NCBI GenBank assembly: GCA_900544365.1
Contig: UQVF01000050.1
Span: 1-13,239 of the forward strand
Length of the DNA: 13,239 nucleotides
From: an uncultured Veillonella sp.
GTDB lineage: Bacteria > Bacillota > Negativicutes > Veillonellales > Veillonellaceae
Reading direction: 5' to 3'
Part shown: positions 7,385 through 13,239 of the stretch, piece by piece
How the letters are laid out: each line of letters begins with the position of its first letter
How positions within the stretch are numbered: position 1 is the stretch's first letter
Translations under genes and position numbers: made by a program
The notes under the pieces: model-generated
What the model was told of the DNA's origin: nothing
Seen by the model: only the letters and a program-made list of their open reading frames with translations
The model's database searches: none

Positions 7385-7418
7385 TTATACTAATGGTAAA
7401 CACAGAAAGGATACGCAC

Positions 7419-9104
7419 ATGGACACTATGAAACAAGCCCTTGGTCTTACAGGCAACGACAGAATGGAAGTTATGATTGATATTAAAGACCGCTTTCTCG
7501 GTGGCACCTTAGATTTAGAAACGGCTCGTACCTTATTGAAAGAAAAAATCGGCACCTGCACGCCTGATGAATTTGCCTACGGTGAACAACAATTAAAAGG
7601 TTCTTACACTGACGAAGAAATCACCCATCGTATGGATGACTTATTAGAATTATTCGATGGTATTTTAATCCGTGCAAATAATGAATATCCTGAGCATCAT
7701 CCATTGACGGTGTATCTCAATGAAATCAACGCTATGGAACAACAGTTAATTGAAATGGAAACTTTGTTACAAGCGCCTCACTTCATCCTCAATCCTTGGC
7801 TTGGCGTATACGATGCTCTCACTACTTGGCGCATCCATTTAGCTCGCAAACAAAATCAATTATATCCTGTTTTAGAACGATACGGTTTTGACCGCCCTAC
7901 GAAAATCATGTGGACTTTCGACGACGCCGTTCGTGATGCTATCTCTGAAAGCAAACAATTGCTAGAATCTGGTCAAGAAGCTGAATTTTTAGCAAAACAA
8001 GCTGATGTCATCGATATTATCCGTGACCTTAACAACAAAGAAAAAGAAGTACTGATTCCAACAGCATGGAAGTTATTACAAGACAGTGACTTCATCACTA
8101 TGAGCCAAGGCGATCATGAAATTGGCTTTGCTTTCATTACACCACCGCCATTCTATAAAGGCCGTCCTGATGCGGAACCTAAGAAGGTCGAAGAAACCTC
8201 TGCAACCACTGGACATGTCTCAACACAATCCAACAGTAATGCTAATGTAGGATCCCCTGGAAACACTCAATTAGGTGTTACTGGTAACCCTACAGCTTTG
8301 TTACAAGAGTTAGCTCAGTTAGTAGGCAAATATGGTATTAATGGAACCCCTGAACAAACGCATGACCTAGCTGTGGGCGCTTTAACGATTGAGCAAATTA
8401 AATTAATTTTTAAATTCTTGCCAGTAGACATTACCTTTGTGGATGAAAATGATTTAGTTCGTTTCTATAATGATACGAAGCACCGCATCTTCCCTCGCAG
8501 CTCTAATATTATCGGCCGTGTAGTGCAAAACTGTCATCCAAAGAAAAGCTTGCCATTAGTACAAGAAATTATCGATTCTTTCAAAGCTGGCAGACAAGAT
8601 TACACGGAAATGTGGATTAACAAACCTGACCTATTCATCCATATCGAATATATCGCTGTACGCAATGAAGAAGGCCAATTTAAGGGCATCTTGGAAATGG
8701 TGCAAGATTGCACACACATTCGCAGCTTAAGTGGTTCCCGTAAAGAATTGATTTGGGAAGGTTCTAATTCTGCGTATCATGCGGTAGATCATATAGATTA
8801 CAAAAACATTCGCAAAGAAGATACAACTCCGACGAATACTGCTGAATCCGATGCAACCCCGGGGCATATCTATGAAAACGACCTAGGACTAACTGGTGAC
8901 ACTAAACTATTCCCTCTATTCGATACTATTCCTGGTCTAAAAGATCATATGATTCATATTCACCCTAACTATAAAATGCTAAACTCTCCACTGGCTAAAT
9001 TGATGAAACATAAAGCTACCTTGTCCATGGTGGCAGAACGTGGTGAGATGTCATTAGACACATTAATCCAAGCAATCTTAGCTTTCAAACATAAGAATCA
9101 ATAA
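7419..9104 (+). CDS. DUF438 / hemerythrin-like / PAS sensor protein with DUF1858-like C-terminus
   Basis: This 561-aa soluble protein has four recognisable regions. Residues about 10-82 match DUF438 (LTGNDRMEVMIDIKDRFLGG onward). Residues about 90-225 resemble a hemerythrin-type helical bundle: EHHPLTVYLNEINAME (92-107), HLARKQNQLYPVLERYGF (140-157), MWTFDDAVR (164-172) and KEKEVLIPTAW (207-217). After a polar linker rich in N, T, S and G (260-290) comes LPVDITFVDENDLVRFYN (334-351), then the PAS domain to about 435 with GRVVQNCHPKKSL (366-378). The end (488-556) resembles DUF1858. The family is thought to sense oxygen, NO or redox state in the cytoplasm, but no output domain is visible. The usual RKEN glutamate is Q145 here (RKQN), which may alter metal binding. 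The ATG at 7419 follows GAAAGGATACGCAC. It is monocistronic, with a structured leader. Confidence 0.85.
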   Translation: MDTMKQALGLTGNDRMEVMIDIKDRFLGGTLDLETARTLLKEKIGTCTPDEFAYGEQQLKGSYTDEEITHRMDDLLELFDGILIRANNEYPEHHPLTVYLNEINAMEQQLIEMETLLQAPHFILNPWLGVYDALTTWRIHLARKQNQLYPVLERYGFDRPTKIMWTFDDAVRDAISESKQLLESGQEAEFLAKQADVIDIIRDLNNKEKEVLIPTAWKLLQDSDFITMSQGDHEIGFAFITPPPFYKGRPDAEPKKVEETSATTGHVSTQSNSNANVGSPGNTQLGVTGNPTALLQELAQLVGKYGINGTPEQTHDLAVGALTIEQIKLIFKFLPVDITFVDENDLVRFYNDTKHRIFPRSSNIIGRVVQNCHPKKSLPLVQEIIDSFKAGRQDYTEMWINKPDLFIHIEYIAVRNEEGQFKGILEMVQDCTHIRSLSGSRKELIWEGSNSAYHAVDHIDYKNIRKEDTTPTNTAESDATPGHIYENDLGLTGDTKLFPLFDTIPGLKDHMIHIHPNYKMLNSPLAKLMKHKATLSMVAERGEMSLDTLIQAILAFKHKNQ

Positions 9105-9112
9105 ATCTATTT

Positions 9113-9140
9113 GAGGACTATCAGCGATAGTCCTCTTTTT
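9113..9140 (+). terminator. Rho-independent terminator of the sensor gene
   Basis: GAGGACTATC (9113-9122) and GATAGTCCTC (9126-9135) form a perfect 10-bp stem with an AGC loop, followed by TTTTT. It begins 8 bp after the sensor stop. Confidence 0.93.
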
Positions 9141-9197
9141 ATCCCCTCAATGCATCGTTACGAACGTTGTCCATATATATTTTGCACAAAATACCTC

Positions 9198-9237
9198 GGA
9201 GGGCGGAGGATGGTTTTGTTGTCCCCCCCAAAAAAAA
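9198..9237 (+). other. G-rich patch and C7-A8 homopolymer between convergent terminators
   Basis: GGAGGGCGGAGG (9198-9209) contains four short G-runs, and a run of seven C then eight A follows (9223-9237). This GC-rich patch stands out from the AT-rich surroundings. It lies in the space between two converging genes, where no function is evident. GGAGG is 7 nt before an ATG at 9210 that opens a 14-codon frame (MVLLSPPKKIYYRT) running through the homopolymers; I do not call it a gene. Confidence 0.4.
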
Positions 9238-9252
9238 TATATTATAGAACCT

Positions 9253-9298
9253 GAAAAGACAGACACAGTTTGCACTCGCAAACCATATCTGTCTTTTC
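9253..9298 (-). terminator. Terminator of the aminotransferase operon
   Basis: GAAAAGACAGA (9253-9263) and TCTGTCTTTTC (9288-9298) form a perfect 11-bp outer stem. GTTTGC (9268-9273) and GCAAAC (9278-9283) form an inner stem with a 4-nt loop, separated from the outer stem by a 4x4 internal loop. It starts 2 bp after the aminotransferase stop. The T-rich 3' arm gives a moderate tail in either direction. Confidence 0.8.
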
Positions 9299-9300
9299 TA

Positions 9301-10488
9301 TTACTCAATTTCTTTATTTTTAATTTTTTCCAAGAATATTTCGATGCGTTTTACCGCTTCTTTAATATTCTGCAAGGAGTTAGAATAAGCTACGCGTACA
9401 AAGCCTTCTCCGCAGTCACCAAAGGCATTCCCCGGAACTACGGCAATACGTTGATCATAGAGTAGTTTTTCACAAAACTCTTCCGATGTCATCCCAGTAC
9501 TTTTGATAGATGGGAACACATAAAATGCCCCTTCTGGCTCGAATGTATGCAGTCCCATACGATTAAAAGCACTTACTAATAGCCGACGACGCATATCGTA
9601 TTCTTCACGCATGTATTGAATATCTTTGTCCCCATTCTTTAACGCTTCAATCGCTGCATATTGGGACATAGAGGGAGCACTCATAATACCGTATTGATGC
9701 ATCTTCGTCATCTGCGCAATAATCGGTGCTGGGCCAGTGGCAAATCCAAGACGCCAGCCTGTCATTGCATAAGCTTTAGAAAATCCATTAATCAAGATAG
9801 TGCGTTCTTGCATGCCCGGAATAGCTGCAATCGATACATGTGGCTCATCCCCATAGGTAAGCTCACTGTATAATTCATCGGACAAAATGAATAAATCATG
9901 CTTGATAACAACTTCTGCAATAGCTTCCAAGTGTTCACGGCGTAATACTGCCCCTGTTGGATTATTGGGAAATGGTAAAACTAAAAGCTTTGTTTTCTCC
10001 GTCACTGCTGCTTCAATCGCCTCTGGAGTCAAACGAAACTCATCCTCTTCCTTCGTTACTATCTGTACTGGTTTGGCATTACACAGCTCTGCTAATGGTG
10101 TATAGCACACAAAACTCGGCACCGGAATCAACACTTCATCACCTGGATTTAATAAAGTACGACAGGTTAAATCAATGGCCTCCGATCCACCTACGGTAAC
10201 AATCACTTCTGTCGCCGGATCATAGGACACATGATACTTCCGTTCTAACCATTTAGAAATTTCTTCCCGTAGTTCCATAAAACCACGATTAGGAGAATAC
10301 CAGGTTTTCCCCTTTTCTAACGTATTAATCCCTTCTTCACGTATATGATAGGGCGTAGCAAAGTCTGGCTCACCAATACTGAGAGAGATCACATTATCTA
10401 ATTCATTAGCAATTTCAAAAAAACGACGAATCCCCGATGGTTTCACAGCTTTGATTTCAGTATTTAAATAGTTGTCATAATTAATCAT
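9301..10488 (-). CDS. PLP-dependent class I/II aminotransferase, AlaT/AspC-like
   Basis: This 395-aa cytoplasmic fold-type I aminotransferase shows the family motifs in order: ISLSIGEPDF (about 34-43), FPNNPTGAVL (173-182, cofactor Asn), SDELYSELTYGD (203-214, Asp and Tyr near the PLP ring), NGFSKAYAMTGWRLGF (234-249, with PLP-lysine K238) and FVRVAYS (363-369, Arg for the substrate carboxylate). Its length is normal. It transfers amino groups between an amino acid and a 2-oxo acid; the substrate is not certain. Pairing with an Lrp/AsnC regulator gene resembles the Bacillus alaR-alaT operon, so alanine is a good guess. I start at the ATG at 10486-10488, overlapping the regulator's stop by 8 bases (ATGATTAA), with GGAG 11 nt upstream. 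Longer starts at 10497 or 10536 fit the ribosome binding site less well or have none. Confidence 0.9.
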   Translation of the reverse strand: MINYDNYLNTEIKAVKPSGIRRFFEIANELDNVISLSIGEPDFATPYHIREEGINTLEKGKTWYSPNRGFMELREEISKWLERKYHVSYDPATEVIVTVGGSEAIDLTCRTLLNPGDEVLIPVPSFVCYTPLAELCNAKPVQIVTKEEDEFRLTPEAIEAAVTEKTKLLVLPFPNNPTGAVLRREHLEAIAEVVIKHDLFILSDELYSELTYGDEPHVSIAAIPGMQERTILINGFSKAYAMTGWRLGFATGPAPIIAQMTKMHQYGIMSAPSMSQYAAIEALKNGDKDIQYMREEYDMRRRLLVSAFNRMGLHTFEPEGAFYVFPSIKSTGMTSEEFCEKLLYDQRIAVVPGNAFGDCGEGFVRVAYSNSLQNIKEAVKRIEIFLEKIKNKEIE

Positions 10489-10990
10489 CGAATACATTTC
10501 TCCGATCTTCACGAACTCCACCCGTGTGAAATACAATATTGTTATCTTTATAACGCGTTAAAATAAAGTTTGTTGTAGTAGAAAGTACGGAATCCAATGT
10601 AGATAAACGGCGAGATACAAACAAAGCAATATCGCGCATGCTTTCCCCTTCTACGATAACTGTTAAATCATAGCTACCAGACATAAGGTATACTCCTTGT
10701 ACTTCTGGAAATTCCATAATTCGTTCTGCCACTTTATCAAAACCTTGATCTGGAGCAGGAGTCACACCTAATTGGATAAGAGCAGTTGACTTGTTTTGGT
10801 CTACTTGTTCCCAATCAATGACTGCTTGGTACCGTTTAATAATGCCAGACTCCTCGAAGGCTTGAATGCGACTTGCCACATGCGCTTCTTCACTGTTAAG
10901 CATAATGGCTAGATCCGCAGCCGACATGGAGGCGTCCTCATCTAATAAACGTAATAAACGATGATCCAATGTGTCTAATTGTACTGTCAT
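10481..10990 (-). CDS. Lrp/AsnC-family transcriptional regulator
   Basis: This 169-aa protein has an N-terminal winged helix-turn-helix of AsnC type (about 5-60: LDTLDHRLLRLLDEDASMS, then ADLAIMLN and the recognition stretch VASRIQAFEESGIIKRY) and a C-terminal RAM ligand-binding domain (about 66-145) with GVYLMSGSYDLTVIVEG (99-115), the usual effector-binding G-x-Y-D-L pattern. Such proteins sense amino acids and form octamers on DNA. It is first in a two-gene operon with the aminotransferase, so it probably controls that gene and itself in response to the amino acid concerned. The start at 10988-10990 follows AAAGGAGTCTCCCTT; a longer start at 11017 would place this ribosome binding site inside the gene. 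The C-terminal 20 residues beyond the RAM domain are polar and charged. Confidence 0.92.
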   Translation of the reverse strand: MTVQLDTLDHRLLRLLDEDASMSAADLAIMLNSEEAHVASRIQAFEESGIIKRYQAVIDWEQVDQNKSTALIQLGVTPAPDQGFDKVAERIMEFPEVQGVYLMSGSYDLTVIVEGESMRDIALFVSRRLSTLDSVLSTTTNFILTRYKDNNIVFHTGGVREDRRNVFDD

Positions 10991-11037
10991 AAGGGAGACT
11001 CCTTTCTTATGATTCACATCTATGTCTTATAAACGAT

Positions 11038-11063
11038 AGCATTGTACATGTATTCTCAATGCT
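11038..11063. promoter_or_regulatory. Inverted repeat, candidate autoregulatory operator of the Lrp-type regulator
   Basis: AGCATTG (11038-11044) and CAATGCT (11057-11063) are perfect 7-bp arms around a 12-bp AT-rich centre containing TACATGTA. With one bulge the arms extend to GATAGCATTG and CAATGCTTATC. The repeat lies just downstream of the predicted transcript start, a usual place for a repressor site. An mRNA hairpin is the alternative. Confidence 0.4.
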
Positions 11064-11072
11064 TATCTTTTT

Positions 11073-11101
11073 ATTATAGTCAGTTTCTCTGAAAGTAGCA
11101 A
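11073..11101 (-). promoter_or_regulatory. Promoter of the Lrp-type regulator/aminotransferase operon
   Basis: On the minus strand TTGCTA (11096-11101) and a perfect TATAAT (11073-11078) are spaced by 17 bp. The start would be near 11066, giving a leader of about 75 nt before the ATG at 10990. Confidence 0.6.
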
Positions 11102-11266
11102 TATATTATGTTACACCTACACAATTTAATCGTAAGATACCATCGTGGTAGGAAATCTATCCTGATGATAGAACTAAAGATACATTGCATCCCCTCGTAT
11201 TACCACTCCTCTCAAAATTGTTTCTAACTTCATGAATAGTCACACTCTAAAAAAATTTTATAGCTT

Positions 11267-11377
11267 CTATTCCCGTTCCCTATCTCTTAACATACACAAA
11301 ATTGATTTATATAATACGTTTATATCCCTATTCTTGCCGACTCCTTTCTCATATTCACTTATTTGTACATCCTTAAC
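11267..11377 (-). pseudogene. Possible remnant of an XRE-type helix-turn-helix regulator
   Basis: The minus strand has an open stretch of 36 codons between stops, reading VKDVQISEYEKG, then VGKNRDINVLYKSI and a charged end RDRERE. The QISEYEKG part and what follows resemble the end of an XRE/Cro helix-turn-helix (usual pattern: xISxYExGxxxPxxxxL). There is no start codon near its beginning and no ribosome binding site. The N-terminal half of such a domain is absent; the MFS promoter occupies that space. This could be a decayed regulator gene or a chance resemblance. Elsewhere from 11102 to 11266 I see no gene. Confidence 0.25.
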
Positions 11378-11446
11378 TTAGTTAAGTTCTATAGAAAATA
11401 TTTATATAACCTTTACAAGGTTCACAATTAGGTATATTCTATAGAA
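11372..11446 (+). promoter_or_regulatory. Promoter of the MFS gene with four palindromic sites
   Basis: TTTACA (11412-11417) and TATTCT (11435-11440) are spaced by 17 bp, giving a start near 11447 and a leader of about 25 nt. Four palindromes are packed around it: CTTAAC-TTA-GTTAAG (11372-11386), TTCTATAGAA (11387-11396), AACCTT-TAC-AAGGTT (11408-11422, over the -35), and a second TTCTATAGAA (11437-11446, over the -10 and start). The two identical copies are exactly 50 bp apart and bracket the core promoter. This suggests tight repression by a local regulator. Confidence 0.55.
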
Positions 11447-11471
11447 CGTATTACAAAAGGAGGAGTTATCT

Positions 11472-12698
11472 ATGAATGCCCAATCGTTACAAAATCAAGA
11501 AGAAACATTATTTAATTCTGGGTTTATCAGTATTACTATTATTAACTTTATCGTCTTTTTAGTGTACTACTGCTTTGTAGTTATCACAGCAAGCTATGCT
11601 ACAAAAGAACTTCATTCTACAGTTGCCGAAGCAGGCTTTGCTACTGGTATTTATATTATTGGCACTTTATTTGCTCGCCTTATCATGGGGCAGCGCTTAG
11701 AGCTCATCGGACGTAAAGAAGTACTTCGTTATGGCGCTATCTTTTATTTTTTAACTACTCTTGCCTATCTCATTGCCAAAGACATCCTAATCTTAGATGT
11801 AGTCCGTTTCCTAAACGGCTTTGCCTATGGTACCGTATCCACCGCTGCCAATGCAGTGGTCACTGCTTATATACCTAAATCAAAAGATGGTGAAGGCATC
11901 AATTATTATGGTCTTAGCACTAGCTTGGCCGCCGCTATTGGACCTTTCATCGGCATGATTTTATTGCCTGCCGTAGGTTTCACTTGGATTATTTATCTTG
12001 CCGTCCTATTATCTATAGGTGTCGCCATCGCTTGTTTGCGATTCCCTGTACAAAATTTAAGCTTATCCTCTACAGAAGCAGCCTCCATGAAATCTTGGTC
12101 TCTTAAAAACTTTATTGAACCACGCGTAGCTTTTATCTCCTTTCTCGGTTTCCTAATGGGCCTTGCTTACTCTAGTGTACTAGGATTTCTTTCTATCTTC
12201 ACCCATGAAATCGGTCTTATTACAGCAGGAGCCTTCTTCTTTGTTGTCTATGCCCTTGTGATTACTGTGACTCGCCCTATTGCAGGTCGTATCTTTGATG
12301 AACGCGGAGAAAATGCTGTTATGTACCCTAGCTATGTATGTTTAACGATTGGACTTTTACTCATCGCTTATAGTTCAAATGCAGCGTTACTACTCATCGC
12401 TGGTGCCTTTGTCGGCTTAGGCTATGGTACTTTCATGTCGAATGGTCAAGCGGTTTGTTTGAAAGCCGTAGAACCTGCCAAAATTGGGGTAGCTCTTTCC
12501 ACCTATTTCATTGGTTTAGATCTTGGTTTAGGAGTAGGACCTTATACATTAGGTATCTTGCATGGATTACTATCCTACAGTGGTATCTACATCGTATCTG
12601 CCATCATCCCAGTTATCGTATTGGTGCTCTATGCCATCTACTATCGTCCTGTGAAAGAACAAGCTATCTACGAAGAAGAGATTTCACAACATCAATAA
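11472..12698 (+). CDS. MFS transporter
   Basis: This 408-aa inner-membrane protein has about twelve hydrophobic segments in two halves, the normal length for the major facilitator superfamily. Family motifs are visible: motif A as GQRLELIGRKEVLRYG (73-88), its second-half copy AGRIFDERGENAV (271-283), and RFLNGFAYGTVSTAANA (112-128), which holds the motif B arginine. A charged loop (about 193-218) separates the halves. Drug or metabolite efflux by proton antiport is the most usual role for this type, but the substrate is not readable. The ATG at 11472 follows a very strong ribosome binding site (AAAAGGAGGAGTTATCT). It is monocistronic, with a palindrome-rich promoter that points to inducible expression, and a hairpin terminator after the stop. 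No regulator gene is intact next to it on the same strand. Confidence 0.9.
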   Translation: MNAQSLQNQEETLFNSGFISITIINFIVFLVYYCFVVITASYATKELHSTVAEAGFATGIYIIGTLFARLIMGQRLELIGRKEVLRYGAIFYFLTTLAYLIAKDILILDVVRFLNGFAYGTVSTAANAVVTAYIPKSKDGEGINYYGLSTSLAAAIGPFIGMILLPAVGFTWIIYLAVLLSIGVAIACLRFPVQNLSLSSTEAASMKSWSLKNFIEPRVAFISFLGFLMGLAYSSVLGFLSIFTHEIGLITAGAFFFVVYALVITVTRPIAGRIFDERGENAVMYPSYVCLTIGLLLIAYSSNAALLLIAGAFVGLGYGTFMSNGQAVCLKAVEPAKIGVALSTYFIGLDLGLGVGPYTLGILHGLLSYSGIYIVSAIIPVIVLVLYAIYYRPVKEQAIYEEEISQHQ

Positions 12699-12717
12699 GT
12701 ATATACACATAAAAATT

Positions 12718-12770
12718 GCCATATACCCTATGCTATAACATACATATGCATATCGGTATATGGCTCTTTT
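12718..12770. terminator. Bidirectional terminator between the MFS gene and the 129-aa gene
   Basis: GCCATATACC (12718-12727) and GGTATATGGC (12755-12764) are perfect 10-bp arms around a 27-nt loop. On the plus strand TCTTTT follows; on the minus strand the stem is followed by AATTTTTATG. The stop of the minus-strand 129-aa gene (12728-12730) lies in the loop next to one arm. The long loop weakens it somewhat. Confidence 0.7.
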
Positions 12771-13117
12771 ATATTATCTTTTTTTACAAATACACGAATT
12801 TTATTCGTCCTATCAATCAAATTAGTATCATTACAAAAAAACTTAAGAGTATCATAGCCAATATATCTGTCTATAAGAAGGAGGTTCGTCTCACTATAAA
12901 TTATCTTTCCTAACTCATCATAACAGTTTACGACAAAATCTAAATCACAATTAAATTTTCCATTCATAATTTCAAGAAGAACATAAAAGGATTGTGTGCT
13001 TCCTTTATCGACTTCTTGTATTCCATAAGACTGTAGATCAATTTGAAAAAATTGAAATGTTTTTTCATTAATTTCAATAGCATTATATAATCGATCAACA
13101 TCAGTAACTGTATTCAT
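12728..13117 (-). CDS. Hypothetical protein, 129 aa
   Basis: I do not recognise this protein. It starts MNTVTDVDRLYNAIEINEKT and has no signal peptide or membrane segment. The middle part looks like alternating beta strands: SFYVLLEIMNGKF (43-55), CDLDFVVNCYDELGKIIYS (57-75) and NKIRVFVKK (105-113). The phrase vvNCYDelGkii is similar to small beta-sandwich domains where a strand is followed by YD-x-x-G, but that is only a fold-level resemblance. The ATG at 13115-13117 follows a good ribosome binding site (TTAGGGAGGGACT). It is alone between two hairpin terminators and oriented towards the MFS gene. Its high AT content and many I, N, D and K residues look more extreme than those of its neighbours, which may mean horizontal acquisition. 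Confidence 0.7.
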   Translation of the reverse strand: MNTVTDVDRLYNAIEINEKTFQFFQIDLQSYGIQEVDKGSTQSFYVLLEIMNGKFNCDLDFVVNCYDELGKIIYSETNLLLIDRYIGYDTLKFFCNDTNLIDRTNKIRVFVKKDNIKEPYTDMHMYVIA

Positions 13118-13173
13118 AGTCCCTCCCTAAGCACACTCATTATATGATACTTACATTATAAGGCTCTATAATA

Positions 13174-13220
13174 AATGTTGGGGCTACTCATATAAGAGTA
13201 GTCGCCAACATTCTTTTTTT
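13174..13220 (+). terminator. Strong rho-independent terminator near the right edge
   Basis: AATGTTGG (13174-13181) pairs with CCAACATT (13205-13212), and CTACTC pairs with GAGTAG inside, with a wobble pair and one bulged G between them. A run of seven T follows on the plus strand (13214-13220). In the minus direction the tail is only ATTTATT. The plus-strand T-run has no obvious plus-strand gene just before it; a gene beyond the right edge on the minus strand may use the same hairpin. Confidence 0.8.
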
Positions 13221-13239
13221 GCAATAAAATAGACATATA

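Noticed and set aside
7153..7431. 92-codon plus-strand ORF overlapping the start of the sensor gene in another frame
   Set aside because: It has no ribosome binding site, starts upstream of the likely promoter, and overlaps the well-supported sensor start at 7419. It may be chance in the leader region.
9210..9254. 14-codon frame (MVLLSPPKKIYYRT) after GGAGG at ideal spacing
   Set aside because: It sits between two terminators with no promoter seen and runs through homopolymers. This is too little to call a gene.
11232..11381. 49-codon plus-strand ORF (MNSHTLKKFYSFYS...) before the MFS gene
   Set aside because: It has no ribosome binding site and is antisense to the possible XRE remnant. Its composition looks like random AT-rich DNA.
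12716..12913. 65-codon plus-strand ORF after the MFS gene
   Set aside because: It lies inside the bidirectional terminator and antisense to the 129-aa gene, which has a better ribosome binding site.

Overview
The window looks like chromosomal DNA from a diderm Firmicute of the Negativicutes, most probably Veillonella or a close relative. This is inferred from gene content and style, not from a database match. The DNA is AT-rich, ribosome binding sites are strong AGGAGG types, and promoters are TTGACA/TATAAT-like, all as in Firmicutes. Yet there is a full outer-membrane uptake system: a TonB-dependent receptor and an ExbB-type energiser.

Left third (1-5750, minus strand): an uptake operon read right to left. 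The order is TonB-dependent receptor, periplasmic binding protein, FecCD/BtuC-type permease, FecE/BtuD-type ATPase, and the start of exbB, which runs off the left edge. The binding protein, permease and ATPase genes overlap by a few bases, so translation is probably coupled. A perfect 12-bp hairpin separates the receptor gene from the rest. A promoter with a Fur-box-like sequence over its -10 lies upstream of the receptor, and no cobalamin riboswitch is visible. I therefore infer an iron compound (siderophore or heme) as substrate; the exact ligand is not readable.

Middle (5750-9140): a divergent promoter region feeds rarD (EamA-family permease, plus strand), which ends in a strong hairpin terminator. 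A 57-codon minus-strand ORF of unknown function runs into the same terminator. Next is a 561-aa plus-strand protein with DUF438, hemerythrin-like, PAS and DUF1858-like regions, a likely cytoplasmic redox, oxygen or NO sensor. Its roughly 180-nt leader holds a long imperfect inverted repeat and a possible 41-codon upstream ORF.

Right third (9141-13239): two convergent terminators separate the sensor from a minus-strand Lrp/AsnC regulator and aminotransferase operon, which resembles alaR-alaT arrangements. A 480-bp intergenic region then leads to a plus-strand MFS transporter. Its promoter is packed with palindromes, including two identical TTCTATAGAA copies. A bidirectional terminator separates the transporter from a 129-aa minus-strand orphan. 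The window closes with another strong hairpin terminator.

I see no tRNA, rRNA, CRISPR array, transposase or intact mobile element. The main points for a second look are the structured leader of the sensor gene, the palindrome cluster before the MFS gene with a possible XRE-regulator remnant inside it, and the 57-aa and 129-aa orphan genes.
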